This document shows, piece after piece, positions 19,159 to 30,815 of a stretch of 64,000 nt of DNA. The position numbers and the translations under genes are program-made. Positions within the stretch are counted from its first letter, which is position 1. The number at the start of each line of letters is the position of its first letter. The stretch is taken from contig OY730169.1 in NCBI GenBank assembly GCA_963422465.1, positions 5,456,001 through 5,520,000 on the forward strand, given 5' to 3'. The notes beneath the pieces are model-generated. The model worked only from the letters and a program-made list of their open reading frames with translations. It had not been told where the DNA came from and made no database searches. The DNA is from Lichina pygmaea (Eukaryota; Ascomycota; Lichinomycetes; Lichinales; Lichinaceae).

Positions 19159-22100
19159 ATGGCAGATCCACACAGCCCTACCCCTTCGCAGGCAGGCCAA
19201 GCTCGGGCTACGCCTCAGGCGCAAGCCCAGGAACCACCTGTCCCTACCACCCTCACCTTACCTCCAAAGCCGTTGAAGGTAGGTACGCCGAAGAGGTACG
19301 ATGGATCACGAGGGGGATTGGAATTATTCTTCTCTCAGCTTGAGCTTTACTACGGATTCAACACTGCACAATTCCCTACGGAACAGGAGAAGGTGCTGTT
19401 CGCAGCTTCCTACCTGGACGGACCGACATTTGCCTGGTTTAATGTCTACCTACAAGACTTCCTCGACAACAAGGAAGATCCCTCTAGCATGGAGACCATG
19501 ACACGGCAGATCATTGGGAGATTCTCTACCTTCAAGACCCAGATGAAGAAGACCTTCAGGGTCATTGATGAAGAACAAGATGCGGAACGAAAGCTCCAAG
19601 CACTACGGCAGACAGGGTCAGCATCAGACTTCGCGGTGAAGTTCCAACAGTTGTCAGTGAGGACACAATGGGGAGACAGTGCCTTGACAGTACTATTCTA
19701 CCAAGCTCTCAAGGAACAAGTCAAGGATGACATCGCACGAGGAGACCGACCCACCGACCTCGAGGATATGATCAACATAGCGGTACACATCGACGACTGA
19801 CAATTCGAACAAGAACTTGAGAAGTGAGGCAAGCATACAAGGCCATGGGGCAAAAAGACAGCGCCAGCACAAGACAAGTACAGCTTAACACCCATGGAGA
19901 TCGATGCAACAACACCACAGGCAATAAAGAAGAAAGAAACACGGAAGTGTTACAATTGCCAGAAGGTAGGACACCTCGCAGCCAACTGCTAAAGCAAGAA
20001 GAAGAAGGAAGGCAAGGGTAAGCAGTTGAATACCACTGGTGCCTGGAAAGGCAAGGGCATTCAGGAGCCACCAAGGGCTCCCAGAGGCACACTACCCATG
20101 AACTGGTCAGAAGCAACACTCCTCGGACAGGAGGACAATCTCAGACAGCACATCGAAAGACTGGAGAACAATCTGCAGAGGTCACTGGAGGACCTGCACG
20201 CAATCCAAGACCAGATCGATAAGGTTCATTGGGAGGATAACCTGATCTCCGAATTCGACACAACAGACTACGAGATTGACATAACCGGCATGCCACCAGT
20301 TCCCGAGACACCACTACTCCGATGACAGGATGCGACCTTGTCGGAGGACGGTGAAGCAAGAGTGACACGATGGGTGGACGACACCATCAGCATCTCACAG
20401 CCCCGAGACATCGCAGCGCAAGTGGACCATCACCAGGCTACAACACCAGCCTGCAGACGTCCTTATTGGAAAGGATGCGAGGACCACCACTGCAAGGAAC
20501 ATCTCCTAGAGAAAAGGAGAAGGCACTACTTCCCTGGCCCAGAATACCACAAGAAAGCCTGGAGCATCAAGCACCAGCTAAGCCAGCAAGGGAAAGAACG
20601 CGATGATTGCGGAGAAGACGCATGGGAGCTATGCTTCACCGAAAAATGCGAAAGACACGTGGCAGAACACCAGGCTCAGGGCCTTGGTTGTTCAAAAAAC
20701 TAGCAGTGCTCTTCAAATCCGGAGTCGGAAGAGCAGGCAAGACAACACTCCGGAGAGAAGGGGTTGAGCAGAGCCTCGACGTGACAGCCTGCAGTCCGCA
20801 TTTTCGCATCAGGATGAGAGTCAACAGGCATCTGACAAACGCCATGATCGACTCTGGAGCTACTGGCAACTTCATGTCAGAAAGTTTCACCAGGAAGCAC
20901 AAGATCCCGACTCAGGAAAAGTGGAATCCATACCAACTAACGGTAGTGGATGGGACACCACTCTCCAACGACCAAGGACAAGTGATGAAGGAGACCAAGA
21001 ACCTATGACTGTGTGTCGACAGTACGACAATCAGATCAGAAGAATTCAACTTGGTCCAGATACCACATGAAGTTATATTGGGTCTTCCGTGGTTGGAAAG
21101 TCAAAACCCAAGGATCGACTGGAAAAGAAGGCACCTAGTCTTTCTGAAGAGGAGTCTGGCAACTCGAGCAGAGCCAGAGAAAGTGAGAATCAAAGAGATC
21201 TCATATGCAGGGTGGAAGAAGCACCACCGGCGAGGGCGAGCCTATGTGGCTTGGATGAAGCCCCGAAACCATCAACTTTGCACCACGCATGACGCCGTGG
21301 GCGAGACTCAGGCACCACAGCTGCCAAGTGAGTATAAAGACTACCAGGAGATGTTTGGTGAGGAAGTGGTCGCGACGCTACCAGAACACCAAGAGTGGGA
21401 TCACGAAATTCCGCTGGAAGACGGAAAGAAACCCACATACAGCCCTATTTACACTCTATCAGCAAAGGAGCTTGAGGCCCTAAGAGATTACCTGGACGAG
21501 AACCTAGCGAAAGGGTTCATAAGACCTTCAACATCACCGGCCGGATACCCGATATTGTTTGTGCCAAAGAAGGACAGCAAATTACGACTGTGTGTCGACT
21601 ACCGGCAGCTTAATGTGATCATGATTAAGAATCGCTACCCGCTACCGTTAATATCGGAAATCCAGGACTGAATCCAAGGAGCCAAGTGGTTTACCAAGTT
21701 CAACATCCAAGGCGCTTTCAACCTGGTTAGGATGAAAGATGGCGAAGAATGGAAGACAGCCTTTCGTACAAGGTACGGGCATTACGAGTATACTGTTATG
21801 CCATTCAGCCTTACAAATGCACCGGCGATGTTCCAATCACTCATTAACACCATCCTCCGACAATACCTGGATATATTTGTTACCGCTTATATCAACGATG
21901 TCTTGGTTTACACCAATGGAACCCTGGAGGAGTACAAACAGCATGTCAAGAAGATCCTACATGTGCTCCAAGAAGCAGGAATGAGGTTACGCTTTGATAA
22001 GAGTGTCTTCCACGTGAAAGAAGTGGAATATTTGGGATCGATCCTGACGACGGAAGGAATCTGTATGGACGATACAAAGATCACGGCAGTACGAGACTGG

Positions 22101-24152
22101 CCAACACCCAAAAACCTCAAAGAAGTCCAATCCTTCCTGGGATTTGCGAACTTCTACTGACGATTCATCAAGGAGTACTCGAGGACAGCAGCACCCTTGA
22201 CTGAACTAACAAAGAAGGAAGAAACCTTCACATGGGGGAACAGCCAAGAGAGAGCGTTCCAGGAGCTGAAAGAGAAGTTCACCTCCGCACCCATACTGGC
22301 ATCATTTGATCCTGGACAGCAGATCATCATGGAAACAGATGCCTTGGACCAAGCACTTGGATCTTGCTTGTGTCAACCAGACGCTGAAAACCGCCTACAC
22401 CCTGTCGCATACTGATCGAGAAAGTTCTCTGGCCCAGAACTCAGGTACGATGTCCATGACAAGGAGTTGTTAGCGATTGTCAACACATTCCAGGAGTGGA
22501 GACCTTACCTGGAAGGAGCAAAGTACACAGTGGACGTGTACTCAGACCACAAGAATTTGGCTTACTTCACGACGACGAAGAAGCTAAACAGACGACAAGT
22601 CCGATGGGCAGAGCTTTTAGCTTCATACGACTTCCAGATCTTCTATCGAAAAGGATCAGAAAACACACGAGCGGACGTGCTTAGCAGATGGCCTGATATG
22701 ACAACAGACGACACGACAGAAGAGCGCCCAATCCTGGTGACAAAAGGACAAACTCTGGTCTATGCTCAACCTCAGTTAGCGAGAACTGAAGAAATGGGTG
22801 CACTCCTGACCCTAGGCCACAACGTTGCGGCCACGAACAAGGAAGAAGTGCCAGAGAGTGCACAAGAGGACGTGATTTGACAACATCACGATGGACCTCT
22901 ACACAGACATCCTGGGCGAGACAAGACCCTGGAAAAGATCCGGAGACGTTACCACTTCAACGGAATGAAGTGGAAAGTGACAGAATTTATTTGCAACTGC
23001 GAAGAGTGTGCGAAAAACAAACTGTCACGCCACAAACCCTATGGAGAGAGTCAACAAATAGACCTCCCAGAAGCGGCTTGGGATACCATCACAATAGATT
23101 TTGTGGTGAAGCTGCCGAGGTCAGAGGACCCGGTAACAAAGGTGAAATATGACAGTATCTTGGTGGTTGTTGACAAACTCACCAAATACACTCACCTGAT
23201 CCTGTGGCGAGAGACAGGAACAGCGAGCAAACTCGCCAATGTCCTGCTCAAAGAATTGGTTAGCCAGCGAGGGCTACCCACGAAGATTATCTTGGATCGA
23301 GACAAACTCTTCACCTCGAAATTCTGGAACACGTGGACAAGACAGCTAGGGATAGACACAAGGATGTCTACTGCCTACCATCCACAAACAGACGGACAAA
23401 CTGAGAGAACAAACCAGACGATGGAACAGTACCTACGCCACTACGTCAACCACTGACAGGACGATTGGGTAGAACTGCTACCAATAGCTCAGTTTGCGTA
23501 CAACGATCAGCAACACAGCGTGACGGGCATAACACTGTTCTTTGCGAACTACGGCAGAAACCCCCGCTGGGAAGTGATGGCGGCTGGAAGTGGCACTTCA
23601 ACGAATGTCGAAAAACTCACTGCTATGCATGAGGAAATGAAGACTGCAATTGAATCCACACAAAAGACAACAAGCCACCACCTAAACAGCAAAAGGTTGA
23701 AGGGACCAACCCTGGAGAGGGGGGATAAGGTCTATTTGTCAACAAAAAACCTGCGCTCAAAGCGACCGAGCAAAAAGCTGGATCATGTACGAATCGGACT
23801 GTTTGAGATTGAGAAGCACACTGGAGAAGTCAACTACCGACTGAGACTGCTGAAAAAGGCATGGATACACCGAGTATTCCATGTCTCGCTGCTCGAGCCA
23901 GCACCCAGCGACGCGGCAATCAAAACAGAATGGCACTTCGAGGACGACAAAGAGGAGTACGATGTCGAAAGGATCCTAGACAGCCGGAGAAGCGGACAGA
24001 AAATCGAATACCTGGTCAAGTGGTTAGGGTATGACAATGAGGAGAACTCGTGGGAACCCACCGAGAACTTCAGCCCTGCGACAAACGAGAAACTGCGGAG
24101 TTTCCACCGACAAAACCCGCAGAAGCCAGGATCGATGGAGACAAAGGCTTGA
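19159..24152 (+). other. Chromovirus B gag-pol region
   Basis: Fossil gag-pol body, most similar to A throughout. Gag begins MADPHSPTPSQAGQ. The chromodomain contains KIEYLVKWLGYDNEENSWEP. The end of pol overlaps the antisense Zn-cluster gene by about 80 bp. It is broken in about ten places. Confidence 0.85.
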
Positions 24153-24600
24153 GAGAAGCCAAAGCCTCCGAAGAGAAGAAGTCCTCCAAAGACGGCGGGG
24201 ACTCCACACGCGTAGCCTCCTGCTCGAGATCCTCCTGATCCTTGATCGCAGCAAGCTCACGCTTGATGGCCTCACCCTCCTTCTTAGACAACACACCCAA
24301 CTGACGACGGAGACAAAGTTTGCAAGGAAGGAGAACAGACTCCTGCTCCTCGATCTCCTTCAGTTGAGCCTTGAGCTGAGTGCGCTCAAGCTCCATCTTC
24401 TCCCACTCCGACTCCGCAAGATGGAGATCGCAACGGTGACCCTTCTCAAGGCACTGACCGCAAGATGTGGACTCTGAACTGACGACACACTTGGCACAGT
24501 CACGACGACATGCGCTGCATGAAACTTTGGATACCTTGCCCATCTTGCCAACACGAGAACCGAGGACTCCACAACGATTAACACGAGATGTCCGGGTCAT
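24070..24600 (-). CDS. Antisense Zn2Cys6 coiled-coil protein of chromovirus B
   Basis: A 176-residue open frame opposite gag-pol. It starts 52 bp inside the 3' LTR, so its leader crosses the polypurine tract. The zinc cluster is complete (CSACRRDCAKC, eight residues, CGQCLEKGHRC). A coiled coil follows (WEKMELERTQLKAQLKEIEE, KKEGEAIKRELAAIKDQED), then a short acidic end (LEDFFSSEALASLKPLSPS). It is shorter than the A copy and differs clearly in sequence, yet all cysteines, the spacing, the helix and the tail motif are kept. That suggests selection on the protein before the copies were inserted. It is part of a fossil element; function is inferred. Confidence 0.8.
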   Translation of the reverse strand: MTRTSRVNRCGVLGSRVGKMGKVSKVSCSACRRDCAKCVVSSESTSCGQCLEKGHRCDLHLAESEWEKMELERTQLKAQLKEIEEQESVLLPCKLCLRRQLGVLSKKEGEAIKRELAAIKDQEDLEQEATRVESPPSLEDFFSSEALASLKPLSPSILASAGFVGGNSAVSRLSQG

Positions 24601-24652
24601 GGTAAGAGAAGCGAGAGGATCTGGGGACAGAACCTTTGGAGGGAGGGGATGG

Positions 24653-24997
24653 TGTTAAGGCCCAGGCCGGAACGGCTGAGCCGACCGAAGCGAGTGTACA
24701 GAGGTACACAGAACAATGTTCACCCGACCCGGTGGACAAGGTGGACGATGTGTAACCAGCTTGTCCAGCTCGTCCACGCAGAAAGCTGATACCCCTCGGG
24801 AGGACCCCCCCCCCCTCAGGCTCCTGTATATAAGAACCCAGATAGCCGGAGAGAATAGCTCTCCAGGCTGAACGCACATTACGAGTGACAATAGCAAGAG
24901 AGTTACCCCACTTGCTATTCATCTATTGAGTCCCTGCCCTCCTCGGTCGAAGACAGGACCACCCACATTCTGTGTGAACGTGGACTGGCCTTTAACA
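24653..24997 (+). repeat. 3' LTR of chromovirus B (345 bp)
   Basis: Partner of 18776-19120 with about five transition differences. It is followed by CTCAC, matching the 5 bp before the 5' LTR. Confidence 0.9.
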
Positions 24998-26444
24998 CTC
25001 ACTTGGCAACTGTGGTGCCTGAGTCTCGCCCACAGCGTCTTGTGTAGTGCAAAGTTGTTGTGTTCGGGGTTTCATCCAGGCTACACAGGCGTGCCCGTGC
25101 CAGTGGTATTTCTTCCAGCGTGTCAGTGAGATTTCTTTAATTGTCACCTCTGGTTCTGATGTGACCAGTGTTCTGTCCGGAAAGACTAGTTGCCTTCTTT
25201 TCCAGTCAATCCTTGGGTTTTGTTTTTCCAACCACGGAAGTCCCAATATAACTTTGTGTGGTATTCAGACCAAGTAAAATTCCTCTGTTCTGATCGTTGT
25301 GCCATGGACACTCAGTCTCAGACTCTTGGTCTCCTTCATCACTTGTCTCTTGTCTTTGGAGAGTGGTGTTCTGTCCACTACTGTCAACTGGTAGGGGTCT
25401 TTCTTGCCTTGGACTGGAACCTTGTTTCTTCTGGCAAAGCTTTCTGACATGAAGTTGCCAGTCGCACCAGAGTTGATCATGGCCTTAGCCAACCACCTAT
25501 TGACTCTGATCTTGATGCGAAAGTGTGGGCTGCAGGCTGTTGTGTCAAGGTTTGGCTTGACTCCTTCCTCCCAGGGTGTTGTTTTGCCTGCTCTTCCGAC
25601 CCTGGTTCTGGAGAGCACTGCTAGTTTTTTGAGCTGCCTAGGCCCTGAGCCTGACGCTCTACCGCGTGTTGTTTGCATTGTGTAGTGAGGCATCATTCCC
25701 ACAGGTCTTGGTTGCAGTCGTCTTGTTCAGGGTTGACCCTTTGGATGTGTATATTCCATCGCGCTTCCACCTCAGACCCTGGGAACCACATCTTCTTTCT
25801 TTTCTCTAGAAGGTGTTCCTTGCAGTGGTTGTCTTCGCACACCTTCCAATAAGGTTGTCCGCAGGCTGCTGTTGTAGCCTGGTGTAGGTCCACTTGTGTG
25901 GTGATGTCTCTGACCTGTGTGATGCTGAGGGTATCATCAACCTATCGTGACACTTGCGTCTCCCCTATTTCTGATAGGGTTGCGTCCTGTCGTCGAAGGA
26001 CAGGTTTGTCAGGGACTGGTGGTGGCTGGGCTTCCTTGTCGTCAACCTGTTCCTCTATATAGCCGGTTGCGTCAAACTCAGAGATCAGGTCTTCCTCCCA
26101 GTGGATTCTGTCAACCTTTCTTTGGACCTTGTTGAGGTGATCCAAGGTTTCCTGAAGCATGTTCTCAAGTTTTTCGGTGTGTTGTCAGAGGTCATCCTCC
26201 TCTCTGAGAAGTGCCACCTCAGGGTGATTGTGGGGCAGTGTGCCTTGGGGGGCCCTCTGGGGCTCCTCTGTCTCCCTGCCTTTCCAGGCGCTTGTGGTGT
26301 TCAACTGCTTCCCTTTGCCCTTCTTGTTCTTCTTCTTGCTCCTGCAGTTCACCGCAAGGTGGCCCACTTTCTGACAGTTGTAACACTTCCATGTCTCCTT
26401 CTTTCGTGGTTCCACCACATTGATTTCCATGGGTACCAAGCTGT
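24998..26444 (-). other. Chromovirus C remnant: protease and end of Gag
   Basis: Fossil segment on the minus strand: Gag end with a zinc knuckle (KCYNCQKVGHLAVNC near 26345-26390), a spacer, and a protease region ([14 protein letters not shown] near 25430-25470). It is broken in several places. CpG decay is intermediate between the left and right ends of C. It ends at the 13-bp duplication GGTACCAAGCTGT (26432-26444) left by the LINE insertion. Confidence 0.8.
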
Positions 26445-28869
26445 TATTTTATTTATTTTATTTGATTTTATTTGATTCTTACACTGGTAGTAGCTTTACA
26501 GCCATGCAGATCTTCTAGCTAATAGTGAACTCCTTCAGAAAACCTTTGAAGGGATAAAAACTGAAGGCAGGGTGTGACTAGGGAATGTAACAAAAGGAAT
26601 CTTGAAGTTTCTGGTAAGAGAAGAGAATCTAGGTATTGGATTGGGAATAGTGGAGTTTGAAAGCTAGATTAAACTGGTTTAGTCTTTTCAAAGACATAAA
26701 CCAGTACAAGAACTTCTGTAGTAGCTCTGGGTTTGAAATAATAGTGGTGAAGTCTTGGGGATTAAAAGAGACTTGTTGTCTTTGTCTTGAATAAAGAGAG
26801 CATGAAGAGGTGATATGTTTTGCAGTTTCTTCTGCTTGGCCACACACACATAGTGGGGTAGGGAAGTCAGGAGCTCCAGCTCTGAAAAGAAAACTTGCCA
26901 GACCAATTCTTCCAGTCCTGATTTGCAGTAGCAGACTTGTCTCAGCTTTCTGTAACTCTTTGTAGAGCTTCAGATTGTTTTTGTGTGGCTTTTGACAGAA
27001 AGTCTGCCAGCCTGGATAGCTTCTTCTTTTCTTCTCTTCCCATTGGTCTTCCCACTCTTTAGTAAAGAGCTTTTGTAGTTCTTTCTTTGAACTAGCCTGG
27101 TTAGTAGTTATTTGACTTAACTAAGTGAATTTCCACTTAGGAGAGATAGTTGAGGATTCCTTTAAAGGTTTCTTCAAGAGAGAGGCATAGCTGGAAATAG
27201 TGGAAAAGATACTGTCAAGAAAGTATTTGAGAGGGGAGTTTTGAATAGAAGAAAGAAAACAGGCAGTGCGAAATTTAAAGTATAGGTCTAGAGGTAGAAG
27301 AAAAAGCTCACTCTCTAATAGAAAAGAAGGAGTGGCTTTGAAGGCACCCCCAATAAGTCTTAGGCATCTGTTTTGAAATGAAACAAGAGAAGAGATATTG
27401 GAGGATTTTCTTAGAGGGTTAAACCAGATCCCCACTGCATAGCTCAGTAGAGATCTCAGTATAGCAGTGTACACCAGACGTGATGTGTGAACTGGAAAGC
27501 CCCAAGTAGAATAGGAAGTTCTAGAAAGAGAAGAGAGTGCTTTCTGTGCTTTTTGAAGAATAATCCTCTGGTGTTTGTGCCAGTGGAGCTTTGCATCTAG
27601 GTACACTCCAAGTACTCGCACTTCTTCTTTTGGTTTGAGAATCACATTCCCCAGTCTGAGCTTGAGCTGAAGATTGTCTGATCTTCTTCTGGAAAAATGA
27701 AGTATTTCATATTTCTCAGGTGAGAAGACTATTCCATGTCTTGCAGCCCAGGCCACAGTCGTAGTATGCCAGAACATAGTGTAGAGTTGGCACCCCCCCA
27801 CAGGGTCTCTACCACGCTTTCCCACAGTCCCGAGGTCTCTTGCACTCCGCCGTACGTGCTCACCCCTGGGATCCTGCTTCGGAGCGCTGGGTCACCAGCC
27901 CAGAGCCCACGCTCCAACTGTAGTTTGCTCCCTGAGCTTGTTGTTTGCAGCCTAATCCTGCACTCTGTACGAACCGGCATGCACATCTGTCCTCTCGGAC
28001 TATATAGACAGTCTCGTAGTAGGCCCAGGCCCTACCTCCGTCACTGCCATTATATGCCACGCCTCGCAGTTGTTAACTGTTTCGCGTTACCTTCGCAGAT
28101 CTCTTGTACAAAGGCCGACCATGCCTCGCAGGCCTTACGGATCCTGCAGGCCGTGCCAGCACCTGCAGGGCTGCCTTTCCAGCCCACTAACCAAGTAGGG
28201 AGGAGTTCTCCTTGGTCCGCTGTCGCCTGTGGGGCCCCGGTTGCACCTGTTGGCCCACTGGATAACCCAGTCCCCTGGCCCCAGATTGTGGATCGTACGA
28301 AGAGACTTCGTGGCAAGGCCTTAGGCAAAACCATCAAGCCAGCACTTTGGCTATCACACAGCCCTTAGGCACTGGAGTGGTGACGTCTCCTCGTACGACC
28401 ACTCTCCTTCTTTAACAGGTGGTCCCTGTTTGATTAACAACGCCGCGGTGCCAAGGCCACTCCCCTCCTAGCAGATCCTCACACGTTAGCTGGAGACTCT
28501 GCTAGGAGGGTGACGTGATGAGAACTCCTCTCGACTACTCCAGAGGTGCCCTATCAGACGCCTAGACTTCACATCCACCAGCTGTGGGGCTGGCTTCGGG
28601 CTGTAGCGTACACGGTAGTCGTCTGTCGGGTGGTTTTCCTCTCCCAAGCTTGGTCGCAGTCCTCTGTTCTGCTGTAGCTGTTTCACAGGGGCATCCAGGG
28701 TGCCTGCGCGACACCTCCAGTGGCCCGTCGCTCCGCAACACCAGCAGCTCGACCGGTGACTTGATTAGCTCTCGGTGCAGCGACTACGAGCAGCCTGGGA
28801 AGCCGCCCGCCATCGACTGCCCCGAGGTTCCCAGCCTGCACCACGTGGAGGTTCGAGTCGTTGCAGGCC
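26445..28869 (-). mobile_element. Chimeric LINE retroposon: LINE 3' end joined to 1.1 kb of foreign sequence
   Basis: The whole insert is bounded by a perfect 13-bp duplication, GGTACCAAGCTGT, at 26432-26444 and 28870-28882, the usual mark of target-primed reverse transcription. The 3' part (26445-27750, minus strand) is a copy of the LINE from its A-rich tail into the reverse transcriptase gene. It is over 99% identical to 2076-3370. At 27750/27751 the match stops abruptly and unrelated sequence continues to the right-hand duplication. Because both parts share one target duplication, they most likely arrived together, for example by template switching onto another RNA. A sequential insertion or rearrangement is the alternative. 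The LINE part keeps the CAA codon that is TAA at 2402-2404 of the longer copy. Confidence 0.8.
27751..28869 (-). other. 1.1-kb unidentified 5' half of the chimeric retroposon
   Basis: GC- and CpG-rich sequence, unlike the CpG-poor LINE it is fused to. No open frame on either strand looks like a known protein, and nothing similar occurs elsewhere in the window. It contains a perfect 13-bp inverted repeat, CCCTCCTAGCAGA (28463-28475) and TCTGCTAGGAGGG (28498-28510), around a 22-nt loop. A GGTTCGAGTC motif near 28850 resembles a Pol III B box but has no foldable tRNA around it. It may be a host transcript captured during LINE reverse transcription; the origin is unknown. Confidence 0.5.
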
Positions 28870-29644
28870 GGTACCAAGCTGTAGTTATCTTTGGCAGGTG
28901 TTGGCTTTTTCTTCACCCATGGTTTTGTCTGCTTGCCTCGCTTCTCAAGCTCTCTCTCGAACTGTCAGTCGTCGATGCGAGCTGCAGTCTCGATCATTTC
29001 GTAGAGCTCGGTTGGTCAGTCTCCTCGCGCGATGTTGTCCTTGACTTGTTCCTTGAGGCCTTGGTAGAATAGTGCTGTTAGTGCACTGTCCCCCCACTGG
29101 GTCCTCACTGCTAGTTGTTGGAACTTCACCGCAAATTCTGATGCTGATCCAGTTTGCCGCAGTGCTTGGAGCTTTCGTTCCGCATCCCTTTCCTTGTCAA
29201 GAATCCCAAACATCTTTCTCATGGCTGTCTTAAAGGTTTTCAAGCTTCCCATGACCTGTCGGGTATTGTCTTCTTGCTCCTTGGGGTCTGCCTGATTGTC
29301 TAGGTAATCCCTTAAGTAGACGTTGAACCAAGCGAAGGCTGGTCCTTCCAGGTAGGAGGCTGCAAATAGCACCTTCTCCTGGTCTGTTGGGAACTGGGCT
29401 GTGTTGAACCCATAGTAGAGCTCCAGTTGTGAGAAGAACAACTCCAGTCCTCCCCTGGATCTATCGTACCTCTTCGGGGCACCTACCTTCAAAGGCTTCG
29501 GGGGTAGATTAACAATAGGTGCTGCCTGGACAGCCTGGGCCTGAGCCGCCTGAGCAGCCTGGGCTTGGGCCACCTGAGAAGGGGTAGGGCTTTGTGGATC
29601 CACCATCGTATCAAGTCAGTGTCCTATATGTTAGAGGCTGAAAC
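28870..29644 (-). other. Chromovirus C remnant: N-terminal Gag
   Basis: Fossil Gag start on the minus strand (MVDPQSPTPSQVAQAQ near 29606) with the conserved KPLKVGAPKRYD segment. It is less decayed than the pol region of the same element. The 38 bp between Gag and LTR hold GTTTCAGCCTCTAAC, the same putative primer-binding region as in A and B. Confidence 0.8.
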
Positions 29645-30069
29645 TGTTAAAGGCCGGGCCGGGTTCACACAGAAACCGGTACGGTCTGTTGCTTCGCAGG
29701 GTGGATTCTAGACAGGGACTCGATAGAGAAATAGACAGATAAGTAACTCTCTCTGTACTATTGTCTCAGTACGATGTGTGCGTGTTGTGTTCAGCCTGGA
29801 GAGCTAATCCCTCCGGACCCTTGGGGTGGTCTTTATACAGATGCCCTAGGGGGGGGGTCTCCTCCGAGGGGTATCATCCTTTTGCGTGGACGAGCTCCTC
29901 GCTTAGCTCCTGCTCGTCCACCGGACGAGCTCCTCGCTTAGCTCTTGCTCGTCCACCGGACGAGCTCCTCGCTTAGCTCTTGCTCGTCCACCGGATCGGT
30001 CGGATGTTGTTCCGTATGACTAACACTCCTCCCTCGCTTACCTAGGCTGTTCCGGCCTAGGCCTTAACA
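29645..30069 (-). repeat. 5' LTR of chromovirus C (425 bp)
   Basis: Begins TGTTAAAGGCC and ends GGCCTTAACA on the plus strand. It carries three 35-bp near-palindromic units (about 29888-29993) against five in the 3' LTR. Its CpG sites are largely intact. TTATG follows, the partner of TTATA at 8512-8516. Confidence 0.85.
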
Positions 30070-30688
30070 TTATGCTATTCAGATGCAGAAAAAGAAGTCT
30101 TCTACTGAAAGGCTTAAGAAGATTGAAGATGGCTTTGTGAAAGTCATTACAGAGCGGGATCTGGATAGAGTGACTGTGGGCCAGCTCACAACAGCTCTAG
30201 TGGTAGAGAAGAAGAAGAAGCAACAAGGAAAGTGACTCAATTTGCTGGGAGAAGAGGATGTTGGGCCGCAAATCTTTACCCTGACCACAATCCAGATTAC
30301 TCAGACTTGAAAAGCTGTCAGGGAGGAGGAAGAAGAGCAGAAGAAAGAAGAGAACAAGAAGAAGAGAGAAGAGGTAGTGCAGCAACACTTGAAAAAGCAG
30401 TCAGAGAAGGAAGAACAACGGGTGGCATGAGAAACTGCCTGACAACAAGTGCAAGAAGAGAAGGCAGAAAAGCAAGCAGAAAAAACTGCCAACAGAGAAG
30501 CTAAGAAGCAGGCAGAGGAGGAGAAGAAGGTTCAGCAAGCTGCAAGGGGTGCTAGAAAGCCTTCCCCACCAACCAAAGAGGTGCCTACCCCCGGTGATGA
30601 TGGAGATGAGGGGGGGGAGAAGGATGAGGTCCCGAGGACTACTTCACATGGTCGTGTCTTGAGAAAACCATCACGCTTTGTACAATAA
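30070..30688 (+). pseudogene. Fot1/pogo transposase, C-terminal part
   Basis: Continuation of the split transposase on the far side of chromovirus C. It encodes a Lys/Glu-rich C-terminal region (KKSSTERLKKIEDGF, later EKAEKQAEKTANREAKKQAE). It ends in GRVLRKPSRFVQ, like the RKP-containing ends of many fungal Fot1/pogo transposases. Several in-frame stops interrupt it, the first at 30233-30235 (TGA). About 155 bp of 3' flank then lead to the right terminal repeat. Confidence 0.7.
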
Positions 30689-30815
30689 ATTCATGTTGCT
30701 CAATATCTCTTCTCTATATACTACTCTATCTCATATTCAAATCTGAGGTGATTCCGACTGGTAGAAGTTGAGTTATTCAAAAAAATCCTTGAGGGGGTCC
30801 TTGGTCGGTCGACTG

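Larger units (their letters stand above)
18776..24997 (+). mobile_element. Ty3/gypsy chromovirus B, complete with both LTRs
   Basis: Fossil chromovirus of 6.2 kb on the plus strand, inserted in the pol of element C. LTRs of 345 bp lie at 18776-19120 and 24653-24997. The 5-bp duplication CTCAC lies at 18771-18775 and 24998-25002. Parts: Gag from 19159, zinc knuckle near 19950-19990, protease near 20845, reverse transcriptase about 21500-21960, RNase H near 22430-22560, integrase about 22900-23420, chromodomain near 23950-24070. A purine-rich tract (GGAGGGAGGGGATGG) ends just before the 3' LTR. It is closely related to A inside but has a shorter, different U3. The LTRs differ at about five sites, all transitions. 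It is full-length but broken, with about ten breaks. Confidence 0.9.
8517..30069 (-). mobile_element. Old Ty3/gypsy chromovirus C, host of three further insertions
   Basis: Fossil chromodomain-bearing Ty3/gypsy element on the minus strand. Its own sequence lies at 8517-12213, 18607-18775, 24998-26444 and 28870-30069. Element B, element A and a LINE-derived insert occupy the gaps. Parts in transcript order: 5' LTR 29645-30069, Gag from about 29606, zinc knuckle near 26360, protease near 25470, reverse transcriptase and RNase H, integrase, chromodomain, antisense Zn-cluster gene, 3' LTR 8517-9011. It is flanked by a 5-bp duplication, TTATA/TTATG. The LTRs differ by roughly two dozen substitutions plus a repeat-number difference, so C is much older than A and B. 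It is heavily broken, with well over ten breaks. Confidence 0.85.

Noticed and set aside
27736-28368. 210-codon frame in the unidentified half of the LINE chimera
   Set aside because: It crosses the chimera junction, runs against the LINE direction and shows no domain; kept as noncoding unknown sequence.
28845-28870. GGTTCGAGTC motif like a tRNA T-arm or Pol III B box
   Set aside because: The flanking bases do not pair as a T-stem and no matching A box or cloverleaf was found.
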